A DNA stretch of 5,760 nt from contig JAFTMP010000112.1 in assembly GCA_017452335.1 (NCBI GenBank), forward strand, positions 1-5,760, in the 5' to 3' direction. The stretch comes from Clostridia bacterium (GTDB lineage Bacteria; Bacillota; Clostridia; Oscillospirales; CAG-272). Under the pieces are notes generated by a model. It worked only from the letters and a program-made list of their open reading frames with translations, had not been told where the DNA came from and made no database searches. Every line of letters starts with the position of its first letter. Position 1 is the stretch's first letter. A program made the position numbers and the translations under genes. Shown piece after piece: positions 1-5,445 of the stretch.

Positions 1-698
1 AGCGTTAAGTGGCGGGTGTGCTCAATGCCGTCGCGGGGGTCATCCGACAGGGTGACCTCTGCCATTTTATCCACGCGGTAATGGCGCAGGGCTTGCTTGT
101 CGCTGTCGTATGCAATGAGATAGTAGTTGTTGTCATTGACCGTCAATTCCCAGGGAGAAACGGTATAGAGCTTGCCTCCGTGGCGAAAGACCTTTTGCTT
201 TTCGTGATTCCAGTTCCAGTAGCGAAAGGAGATCTTTTTGTTGCAGTTCATGGCATCGTTGATGGCATCCACTGCATAAAAGAGGGTACGGCTGTCGCTT
301 TTGGTGCGGTTTCCGTTATAAAAATGGCGCGCAAGCGCCTTTTTTTGATGGCCTGACACTAAGGCGGTCAGCTTGTCTGTTAGGCTTTTGCTTTTTTCCT
401 CGGTGATATAGCGGGATGCTTGCACGGCGTCCACCAGCATTTTTACCTCCGAGAGCGCGAAGGTGCGGGAGAGCAGCCGTACGCCGCCGTTTTTTCCTTT
501 CACTCTGATGAGGTCATACCCCGCATCCTCTAGGGCTTGCAGGTCATCATAGATCGTTTTGCGGTCGGCTTCGATACCGTAACGGGCAAGCTCAGAAATG
601 AGCTGGGCAGTGGTGCGGTAGTGATTTTCGTCGGTTTGCTGCTCCAAAATCTCAAGAAGCTTTAAAATTCGCAGTTTTTGGTTGCTGCTTTTTGCCAT
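1..698 (-). CDS. WYL-domain transcriptional regulator, N-terminal HTH (3' end outside window)
   Basis: A reading frame on the minus strand is open for 232 codons from ATG at 698 to the window edge with no stop, so the C-terminus is missing. Residues 1-75 look like a DeoR/HTH_11-type winged helix: an N-terminal helix (KLRILKLLEIL), then a recognition region (DRKTIYDDLQALEDAGYD, 45-62) and a GGVRL wing (71-75). Residues about 143-232 carry the WYL domain, seen in SPWELTVNDNNYYLIAYD (181-198) and HYRVDKM (206-212). WYL proteins are DNA-binding regulators, often autoregulatory, whose WYL domain is thought to bind a ligand; the ligand here cannot be told. The start is supported by AGGAG about 8 nt upstream (706-710 on the plus strand) and a strong promoter behind it. 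It faces away from the other genes. Family members usually run to about 300 residues, so some 70 are probably missing. Confidence 0.93.
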   Translation of the reverse strand, partial: MAKSSNQKLRILKLLEILEQQTDENHYRTTAQLISELARYGIEADRKTIYDDLQALEDAGYDLIRVKGKNGGVRLLSRTFALSEVKMLVDAVQASRYITEEKSKSLTDKLTALVSGHQKKALARHFYNGNRTKSDSRTLFYAVDAINDAMNCNKKISFRYWNWNHEKQKVFRHGGKLYTVSPWELTVNDNNYYLIAYDSDKQALRHYRVDKMAEVTLSDDPRDGIEHTRHLT

Positions 699-739
699 GG
701 CGGTTCTCCTTTTTTGAGAATTTTCATAGTATTGTTGTA

Positions 740-768
740 AGTATACTCCGAAAATAGGGTTTTGTCAA
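740..768 (-). promoter_or_regulatory. Sigma-A promoter of the WYL regulator
   Basis: Read on the minus strand, a perfect -35 TTGACA (763-768) is followed by exactly 17 bp and then TATACT (740-745), one base from the consensus -10. Transcription should start near 733, giving a leader of about 35 nt before the ATG at 698. This is the strongest promoter match in the window. Confidence 0.85.
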
Positions 769-779
769 GGATAATGTCC

Positions 780-808
780 GTTTTATTACCCATTATTTCG
801 GGTATACT
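780..808 (+). promoter_or_regulatory. Probable promoter of the small membrane protein gene, with operator-like inverted repeat
   Basis: TATACT at 803-808 is a good -10 box, but the matching -35 region (about 780-786) is poor and only T-rich. An inverted repeat TACCC (787-791) / GGGTA (800-804) with 8 bp between overlaps the -10 box. A weak -35 with a dyad over the -10 suggests a regulated promoter. The -10 call is reasonable; the operator call is inference. Confidence 0.5.
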
Positions 809-856
809 GAAAGCACAAGGAGAGAGGAAAATCTTTCCGGAAAAGGAGAAAGAACG

Positions 857-1057
857 ATGTCTATACTGAGCATTACCGTAATCATTGTGGGAATTTTATT
901 TGTCAGAGCGGAGCTTCTTTCAGCACTTTACGAAAAAGAGATCCGTGAAGCAACACAGGCGTATGAAGCGCAGCAGCAGGAGTTGGCACTCCTTCACCGA
1001 GAGGCGTTGGCCTTTGAAAAAGAAAGTGCACGCCGGTATTTGCAATGCGGCAGGTAA
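857..1057 (+). CDS. Small predicted single-pass membrane protein, unknown function
   Basis: A 66-residue frame begins with ATG preceded by AGGAG (844-848) at 8-nt spacing. Residues 3-16 (SILSITVIIVGILFV region) form a short hydrophobic segment, long enough for a marginal membrane helix. From residue 19 on the protein is a charged, probably helical segment rich in Glu, Gln, Lys and Arg (about 25-60), ending in RRYLQCGR. It has its own probable promoter upstream and a terminator starting 7 nt after its stop, so it appears to be a single-gene unit. I do not recognise the family. A competing frame at 885-1073 lacks a ribosome binding site and is a shadow. That this is a real gene rests on its RBS, promoter and terminator rather than homology. 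Confidence 0.68.
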   Translation: MSILSITVIIVGILFVRAELLSALYEKEIREATQAYEAQQQELALLHREALAFEKESARRYLQCGR

Positions 1058-1063
1058 AATAGG

Positions 1064-1120
1064 ATCTCCTTGATACACACGATGGCTTTTCGTAAAAAGC
1101 GGTGTATCAGGGGGATTTTT
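1064..1120 (+). terminator. Long-stem rho-independent terminator after the small membrane protein gene
   Basis: Arms 1064-1078 and 1102-1116 pair over 15 bp including two G-U pairs. The loop contains a second small stem, GCTTTT (1085-1090) with AAAAGC (1095-1100). TTTTT at 1116-1120 follows. Position right after the stop at 1057 fits a terminator. It separates this gene from the promoter of the next operon. Confidence 0.8.
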
Positions 1121-1123
1121 ATG

Positions 1124-1147
1124 TTGAAAAACTATATTATTTTTCAA
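1124..1147. promoter_or_regulatory. Perfect inverted repeat upstream of the operon promoter, candidate regulator binding site
   Basis: TTGAAAAA (1124-1131) and TTTTTCAA (1140-1147) are exact reverse complements separated by 8 bp. The dyad centre lies about 63 bp before the predicted transcription start (near 1199) and ends 16 bp before the -35 box, a usual place for an activator site. The stretch is also AT-rich and could act as an UP-like element. The repeat is directly seen; its role is inference. Confidence 0.5.
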
Positions 1148-1163
1148 AAATGGAGAATGGGTG

Positions 1164-1192
1164 TTGCATTTTTTAGGGAAATGTGCTATACT
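1164..1192 (+). promoter_or_regulatory. Extended -10 sigma-A promoter of the polysaccharide-regulation operon
   Basis: TTGCAT (1164-1169) is followed by 17 bp and TATACT (1187-1192). TG at 1184-1185, one base before the -10, makes it an extended -10 promoter. The expected start near 1199 leaves a leader of about 25 nt to the AGGAGG and start of the PqqD-like gene. No later convincing promoter was found before 5311, so this likely drives all six genes. Confidence 0.82.
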
Positions 1193-1223
1193 GAATGGGA
1201 ATATAGTGTACAGGAGGAGCGTT

Positions 1224-1496
1224 TTGGTGAGAGTAGAAGAAGGATTCGTTGTTTGCGAAGTCGGCGGACAAACCGTTGCCGTGGCTTCCGGAGCGCTGAG
1301 TGTGCGCTTTAATGGGATGATTACGCTCAACCCTGCCGGAAAACTTTTGTTTGAATGTCTGCAAAAGGGCAGTGATGAAGAGGCGTTGGCGCAGACCTTG
1401 GTTTTGGAATACGGGATCGACGAAACGCTTGCCCGCAGGGATGTGGAGAAGTTTTTAGAACCGCTGAAGGCGGCAAACGTATTGATCTATGACTGA
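1224..1496 (+). CDS. PqqD-like peptide-chaperone-type protein
   Basis: The 90-residue product has the PqqD layout: an N-terminal beta part with VCEVGGQTVAV (10-20), the LNPAGKLLFECL signature (35-46) matching the family's LN..G..IW.LL, then helices with DEEALAQTLVLEYGID (51-66) and DVEKFLEPLKAANVL (73-87). In studied pathways such domains bind a precursor peptide's leader and present it to a modifying enzyme, often radical SAM. No precursor or radical SAM gene is seen here. The start is TTG at 1224, 6 nt after AGGAGG (1212-1217); GTG at 1227 is almost as good. An in-frame ATG at 1161 is ruled out because it lies upstream of the promoter's -35 box. The gene overlaps the next one by 8 nt, so they are probably translationally coupled. 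A stand-alone winged-helix role is possible. Confidence 0.85.
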   Translation: MVRVEEGFVVCEVGGQTVAVASGALSVRFNGMITLNPAGKLLFECLQKGSDEEALAQTLVLEYGIDETLARRDVEKFLEPLKAANVLIYD

Positions 1497-1935
1497 AAAA
1501 GAGGCGTTTCTTGCCCAAAACGGTTACTATCTCAGCGCACCGACAGGAAAGAGCATGCATCCCTTTATCAGGGGCGGCAAGGATCTTGTAACGGTGGTGT
1601 TGCCCACCCGTGCCCTTCGGCGATTGGATGCGGTGCTTTACTATCGCAGTAACGGCGAGCACGTGATCCATCGGATCGTGGGCAAAAAGGATGGGGTGTA
1701 TCTCATCCGCGGAGACAATTGCTATTACACCGAGCGCGTGCCGAGTGAGCGGGTCATCGGCGTTGTGGAAAGCATTTTACGGAATAACGAAAAGAAGATA
1801 GATGTGGAGCATCATCGGCTATACCGTTTGGCGGTGTGGCTTTGGTGTGCGGTCTATCCGTTGAGATATGCGTGCTCACCGGTGCCCAGGGGCGTAAGAA
1901 AGTTGAGACGTATTTTGAAGGAAAGAACAAGGTGA
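1489..1935 (+). CDS. S24/S26-family signal-peptidase-like serine protease, His-type
   Basis: The 148-residue protein carries GKSMHPFIRGG (20-30), the SMxP box that holds the nucleophilic serine (Ser22) in S26 peptidases. HVIHRIVG (58-65) places His61 where bacterial type I peptidases have the general-base lysine, as in SipW and the eukaryotic/archaeal type. LIRGDN (72-77) with Asp76 is the third family box. Unlike secretory signal peptidases there is no N-terminal membrane anchor before Ser22; only a weakly hydrophobic stretch near 111-132 could touch the membrane. The C-terminus is basic. It overlaps the PqqD-like gene by 8 nt and the next gene begins 1 nt after its stop, so these three are tightly coupled. 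The substrate is unknown. It may cleave a peptide handled by the PqqD-like protein, or be a cytoplasmic relative with another role. Confidence 0.85.
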   Translation: MTEKEAFLAQNGYYLSAPTGKSMHPFIRGGKDLVTVVLPTRALRRLDAVLYYRSNGEHVIHRIVGKKDGVYLIRGDNCYYTERVPSERVIGVVESILRNNEKKIDVEHHRLYRLAVWLWCAVYPLRYACSPVPRGVRKLRRILKERTR

Positions 1936-1936
1936 G

Positions 1937-2962
1937 ATGGAAAAGTATCATTCCAAACGTATTGTGAAGTGGATCGCCGGAATTGTTGCCATGTTGGTGT
2001 TTCTTGGTGCGCTTGCAGGTATTTTAGAGTACGGCAGGATCGCAGAGGAAGAAAAGAAGGCTCAGCTTGCAGAGATGGATGCACAGGCAAAGCCTTATGT
2101 GATTGAAATGGAGTCGTTGCGGCTAAAAATTGAGATGATCCAGCGGGAAATTACAGAGCTTGAGCGCACGGGCACGAAAATGTCCATGATGGTCTTTAAT
2201 CAGTGCGCTTCCAACCTGTACGACGAGGTGTATCTGTATGCGCAGAATACCCAATCGAGCAGTGTGTTTGTGGTTTCCGGAGCGGAGATGATCGGCAAGC
2301 AGGGCTGTATTTCCTTGGCGCAGTATGACGAGCTTCTTTCAAAGGAGTGGGTCTGTGCTGTAGGGGCGCCCGGTAAGGATCAGAGCTTGCAGGAGTATCT
2401 TTTGGCGTTGCGGGGGCAGTTTGAGGCATTGGACCGTCCGTTCCCCACGGCGTATTATTTTGAAAAGGGCATGTTTACGGAAGAAAACCTGAACATGCTG
2501 AAGGAAGAGGGCTTTCAAACGTTTTTCTATGATATCAGCGAGCCGTATATTGAGCAAGTGGATCAAACCATGACCACGCTTGAGGATCCCGTGTATATTT
2601 CTTACATGTATGCTTCTGCCAACTTGAAGATATGGAGCGAGTATTCGCAACGCATGGAAGCAGGGGATAGTTGTGCGATCGCTACAAGATACGCTATGCG
2701 TTCGGGTGAGTTTATGAGCGGTGGGCGCGCCGATCCTCAATACGATACGGTATCGACCAATCTGCTGGATATGTATGAAACGCTGCGGCATCAGTATGAT
2801 TACTACAGAACCTTGCGCGCGTACAGAGAGGAGCTGTATGCCTCCTATGTGGATGTGGTGCTTCAAAAACAGGAATTGTTGCTTCAAATTGAAGGAATTA
2901 AAGAAAAGCGGGAAGAGCTGAATGGGATCATCTCCGACATTTATGCGGGGAAGAAACAGTGA
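1937..2962 (+). CDS. Membrane-anchored coiled-coil protein with a degenerate polysaccharide-deacetylase (NodB)-like domain
   Basis: This 341-residue protein starts 1 nt after the previous stop, with AAGG just upstream. Residues 9-31 form a clear N-terminal membrane helix after a basic start (in-to-out topology expected). Residues 36-78 are a charged coiled coil. Residues about 82-200 resemble the NodB fold: MMVFNQC (84-90) sits where LTFDDG is expected, SSVFVVSG (108-115) matches the ATFFV strand, ISLAQYDELLSKEW (125-138) matches the WDQLREL..GWE helix, and FPTAYYFEKG (169-178) with NLNMLKEEGF (184-193) matches the later Pro/Tyr loop and helix. The metal Asp is replaced (NQ for DD) and the whole region 82-275 has no histidine, so the usual Asp-His-His zinc site cannot form. 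Residues about 280-337 are a second coiled coil. The fold call is my own by-eye alignment. It precedes wzz, so a structural or glycan-binding role in polysaccharide export is likely. Confidence 0.88.
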   Translation: MEKYHSKRIVKWIAGIVAMLVFLGALAGILEYGRIAEEEKKAQLAEMDAQAKPYVIEMESLRLKIEMIQREITELERTGTKMSMMVFNQCASNLYDEVYLYAQNTQSSSVFVVSGAEMIGKQGCISLAQYDELLSKEWVCAVGAPGKDQSLQEYLLALRGQFEALDRPFPTAYYFEKGMFTEENLNMLKEEGFQTFFYDISEPYIEQVDQTMTTLEDPVYISYMYASANLKIWSEYSQRMEAGDSCAIATRYAMRSGEFMSGGRADPQYDTVSTNLLDMYETLRHQYDYYRTLRAYREELYASYVDVVLQKQELLLQIEGIKEKREELNGIISDIYAGKKQ

Positions 2963-3023
2963 GCACAACAAGGTGCTTTGCGATGAGAATATATTGAAAC
3001 CGTGTTGAAAGGATAAAACAGAT

Positions 3024-3737
3024 ATGGAAAGAGCAAATCAGGTTACACTGGAGCAATTGCTGAGAATTTTTAAAAAGAGTCTTTTGTGGATGATCCTCGT
3101 GGGTGTGCTTTTGGGGTGCGCGGCGGGGGCGTACGGACAGTTTGGTATTGAGAATCAATATACCAGCAAAATGACCTTCCGTTGTGATACCAGTGTGATG
3201 ACCACTGCAAATGTACAAATGCTTGAGTTTTACGTAACCAATACCGTGATGATCTTGGACTCCCAAACGGTCGTGGAGCGCGTGGTGGAAAAGGCGCGGA
3301 TCACGACAGCGGATGGCGGATCAGCGGTGAATTTGATGCGGAATTCTACGCTGATCAAGGGCGATGTGGACAGCGGTATTTTTACGATCTCCGTGACCTG
3401 CCCCGATCCTTCTGCCTCATACTTAATGGTTCGCGCTTATGCGGAGTTGATCCCGGAGGTGATCGTTGAAAGAGGGCTTTTGGCGGTGGATTTCGTGGAT
3501 GTACCTACTGAGGCACCCGGTGCACCTTCCAATAGCGGAAGAGTGGTGAAGTACGGCTTGATCGGTTTTGTGCTGGGCGCACTGATCGCCTTTGTTGTTG
3601 CATTGGTTCGGTTCTTGTTTGATGTAGTTATTCGTTCGGAAGAGGATCTGGCGGAAGTGACCGAGCTTCCTATTTTGGGACAGATCCCGCTCTATAGCTC
3701 TGTTGTGGAAACGGGCGAAGAGCTGCTTAAAAAATGA
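3024..3737 (+). CDS. cpsC: Wzz/CpsC-type chain-length regulator and tyrosine-kinase activator
   Basis: The 237-residue product has the Wzz plan. Residues about 19-38 form membrane helix 1, an external domain runs from about 39 to 174, and membrane helix 2 spans about 178-197. A proline-rich stretch (DVPTEAPGAPSNS) lies just before helix 2, as in the family. The cytoplasmic tail (RSEEDLAEVTELPILGQIP, about 204-222) matches the usual TEEDVE..LGLPVLG.IP. In Firmicutes this protein sits in the membrane and its tail activates the separate BY-kinase, controlling polysaccharide length. The start has AAAGGA at 3008-3013, 10 nt upstream. A 61-nt gap separates it from the preceding gene. The next gene lies 20 nt downstream. 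Length is normal for the family. Confidence 0.92.
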   Translation: MERANQVTLEQLLRIFKKSLLWMILVGVLLGCAAGAYGQFGIENQYTSKMTFRCDTSVMTTANVQMLEFYVTNTVMILDSQTVVERVVEKARITTADGGSAVNLMRNSTLIKGDVDSGIFTISVTCPDPSASYLMVRAYAELIPEVIVERGLLAVDFVDVPTEAPGAPSNSGRVVKYGLIGFVLGALIAFVVALVRFLFDVVIRSEEDLAEVTELPILGQIPLYSSVVETGEELLKK

Positions 3738-3757
3738 CAGAGAGGAGTAAAGGATCA

Positions 3758-4513
3758 ATGAGTATTTTCAGAAAAAAGAATAAAAAAGTTTCTGCGCACG
3801 CCGCGATCAATTATAAAGGAAAATTGTTGACCGACAAGACTCCCTTTGCCGTAACCGAATCCTTTAAGACTCTTCGTACCAATTTGCTGTATACAACGGG
3901 ACAGAGTAATTGCCCCGTGTATGGCGTGACAAGTACCTATCAGAACAGCGGAAAGAGCTTGATCTCTGCAAATCTTGCCATTGCGTTCTCCATGCTTGAG
4001 AAGAAGGTGTTGCTTTTAGATGCGGACATGAGAAGACCTGTTCAGCACAGATGCTTCGATCTGCCCAACAAAAAGGGTACAAGCGAACTGTTCAGCGGTC
4101 TTGCCACCATAGATGAAGTAGTTCAAAGGGTAGAGCGTTATCCTTTTTTGGAGATCATCACTGCGGGCAATATCCCCCCCAATCCCCAGGAACTGCTTGC
4201 AGGTGAGAATGCACATAAGTGCTTTGAGCAGTTTAAGGATCGGTATGACTTGATTATAGTGGATCTGCCTCCCACAAGCATGGTTTCCGACTCCGTGGCG
4301 GTGTCTGCGATGGTGACGGGATATCTTTACGTGATCCGCTCCGGCGAGGATGATACCGTTGGCGTGAAGCGTACCATCGACTTCATGGAGCAGATGAATT
4401 GCAGAGTGCTGGGAACGGTGCTCAACGGTGTTGATCTGAAGACAGGAAAATACTACGGCAGAAAGGGTAAGAATTACCAGTATTACCGCAGAAACGGAGA
4501 TACTGCCGACTGA
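3758..4513 (+). CDS. cpsD: CpsD-type bacterial tyrosine kinase (BY-kinase)
   Basis: From ATG at 3758 the protein has 251 residues. AAAGGA (3749-3754) and AGGAG (3743-3747) precede it; an earlier ATG at 3734 that overlaps the cpsC stop lacks a good site. ESFKTLRTNL (34-43) is the family N-terminal box. Walker A is STYQNSGKSLISANLA (59-74), Walker A' is VLLLDADMRRP (84-94, with Asp88 and Asp90), and Walker B is LIIVDLPP (165-172). The usual GEGKS is NSGKS here, and DTPP is DLPP. The C-terminus has a tyrosine cluster at 232, 233, 240, 242 and 243, the site of autophosphorylation in relatives. The kinase acts on the cytoplasmic face with CpsC and is reversed by CpsB, and it regulates polysaccharide synthesis. 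Core kinase identity is secure; activity with the altered P-loop is assumed. Confidence 0.94.
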   Translation: MSIFRKKNKKVSAHAAINYKGKLLTDKTPFAVTESFKTLRTNLLYTTGQSNCPVYGVTSTYQNSGKSLISANLAIAFSMLEKKVLLLDADMRRPVQHRCFDLPNKKGTSELFSGLATIDEVVQRVERYPFLEIITAGNIPPNPQELLAGENAHKCFEQFKDRYDLIIVDLPPTSMVSDSVAVSAMVTGYLYVIRSGEDDTVGVKRTIDFMEQMNCRVLGTVLNGVDLKTGKYYGRKGKNYQYYRRNGDTAD

Positions 4514-4609
4514 TTTTTCGTGCATCGGATTTGGTGAGCGGTATTGCTGTAGAGTACCATCTTTGGATACGGTGAAGCTTGCAGACCTGCAGAAAGGAAG
4601 TGTTCCGAT

Positions 4610-5311
4610 ATGAGGCGTATTGATTTTCACAGTCACGTTTTGCCCGGTGCGGATCACGGCAGCAATGCTGTGGAAACGTCGGTAGAGCAGATTGCGCTCT
4701 TAAATACGGCGGGCGTGACGCGGCTTGTGGCAACACCTCATTTTTACCCGGAGGAATGCTCCGTTGCTTCCTTTTTTGAAAAGCGCGCGCGATGTGCCGA
4801 TGCGTTGCGGGATGCTCTTGCACAAAAAACGCAGATGAAGATTCATTTGGGGGCAGAGGTATTGGTTTGCCCTAAAATGGAGGAAATGGCAGATCTTGAA
4901 AGGCTGTGTATTGAAGGAACGGGTACCATGCTTTTGGAGATGCCCTTGACCAGACTGAGCACGCAAATACTGTATACGCTGGAAGCACTGGCACGCAGGA
5001 AGGATCTGCGCATTGTGCTGGCACATATTGACCGCTATCATGCGGATGACGTGCGGGACGTGATGCTTCTTCCCCTCTGGGCGCAGGTGAATGCCAAGAG
5101 CCTTTGCAGCCGCGCTGTGCGCAAGAGCTTGACCCCTTATTTTGAAGCAGGCCGCGTGGTGGCGCTGGGCAGTGATCTGCATTTGGCGCAAAAGGCTGAT
5201 ATCAAGCAGTACTTAAAAGGACTGTCTAAGTTAGGGGAAGACGGGGAACAGCGTGTATATGAGTATTCTCAAGTTCTGCTTGAGGGTGCGTGCAATTTAT
5301 TGGATGAGTAA
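4610..5311 (+). CDS. cpsB: CpsB/YwqE-type PHP-family protein-tyrosine phosphatase
   Basis: The 233-residue product has the metal-binding boxes of the PHP phosphatases in order: DFHSHVLPG (5-13), TPHFYP (42-47), GAEV (81-84), LLEMP (108-112), AHIDRY (138-143) and GSDLH (187-191). It dephosphorylates the tyrosine tail of the BY-kinase, and lies two genes after CpsC and directly after CpsD. The usual DDG after the first box is DHG here (Asp15-His16-Gly17). AAAGGAAG (4593-4600) sits about 10 nt before ATG. The gap of 96 nt to CpsD holds no promoter or structure that I can support. Classic capsule loci place this gene before cpsC; here it comes last. A hairpin begins at its stop codon. Confidence 0.92.
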   Translation: MRRIDFHSHVLPGADHGSNAVETSVEQIALLNTAGVTRLVATPHFYPEECSVASFFEKRARCADALRDALAQKTQMKIHLGAEVLVCPKMEEMADLERLCIEGTGTMLLEMPLTRLSTQILYTLEALARRKDLRIVLAHIDRYHADDVRDVMLLPLWAQVNAKSLCSRAVRKSLTPYFEAGRVVALGSDLHLAQKADIKQYLKGLSKLGEDGEQRVYEYSQVLLEGACNLLDE

Positions 5312-5351
5312 TTGCAAACGGGGTTGGCATCATGCCAACCTCGTTAGCAAT
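5311..5351. other. Strong 19-bp hairpin at the end of the operon, no T-tract
   Basis: Arms 5311-5329 and 5333-5351 pair over 19 positions with one mismatch and one G-U pair, around a 3-nt loop (TCA). The first arm overlaps the last base of the cpsB stop. The downstream bases (CAATGATCAAGG) have no T-run, and the upstream side has none for the minus strand. So it is a stable RNA hairpin that is not a standard intrinsic terminator. It may be a 3'-end stabiliser, a pause or a partial terminator that lets some transcripts enter asnA. Confidence 0.75.
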
Positions 5352-5369
5352 CAATGATCAAGGCGGCGC

Positions 5370-5402
5370 CGGAATGCTTTAAGGCAGGCTTCGGAATGCT
5401 TT
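5370..5402. repeat. Direct repeat of 11 bp upstream of asnA
   Basis: CGGAATGCTTT occurs at 5370-5380 and again at 5392-5402, with a period of 22 bp, two turns of the helix. It lies between the hairpin and the asnA start. A tandem site for a regulator is possible; chance duplication is also possible. Confidence 0.6.
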
Positions 5403-5445
5403 GGTGAAAAAGAAAACGATAGTTTAAGATTGGATGTGGATCCCC

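Noticed and set aside
9..356. Plus-strand frame of 115 codons
   Set aside because: It is antisense to the WYL regulator, which has clear family motifs and a strong promoter. It lacks a ribosome binding site.
1161..1223. ATG-initiated N-terminal extension of the PqqD-like gene
   Set aside because: The ATG lies upstream of the -35 box of the promoter, so the transcript would not contain it. The residues there do not look like the family.
920..1330. Minus-strand frame of 136 codons
   Set aside because: It crosses the terminator hairpin, the dyad and the operon promoter and resembles no known family. It is most likely a shadow.
2339..2971. Minus-strand frame of 210 codons
   Set aside because: It is antisense to the NodB-like gene and has no recognisable motif or ribosome binding site.
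2962..2977. Small hairpin AGCAC/GTGCT in the gap before cpsC
   Set aside because: The 5-bp stem has no T-tract and is too weak to call a terminator; the operon most likely continues through it.
3734..3757. Start of cpsD at the ATG overlapping the cpsC stop
   Set aside because: It lacks a good Shine-Dalgarno sequence, while ATG at 3758 follows AGGAG and AAAGGA.
4514..4609. Possible promoter or regulatory RNA between cpsD and cpsB
   Set aside because: I found no matching -35/-10 pair or convincing stem; only the ribosome binding site of cpsB is supported.
4016..4657. Minus-strand frame of 213 codons
   Set aside because: It is antisense to the BY-kinase and the start of cpsB, both of which have strong family motifs.
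5352..5445. T-box riboswitch for asnA
   Set aside because: The gap is too short and the conserved AGGGTGGNACCGCG antiterminator motif is absent.
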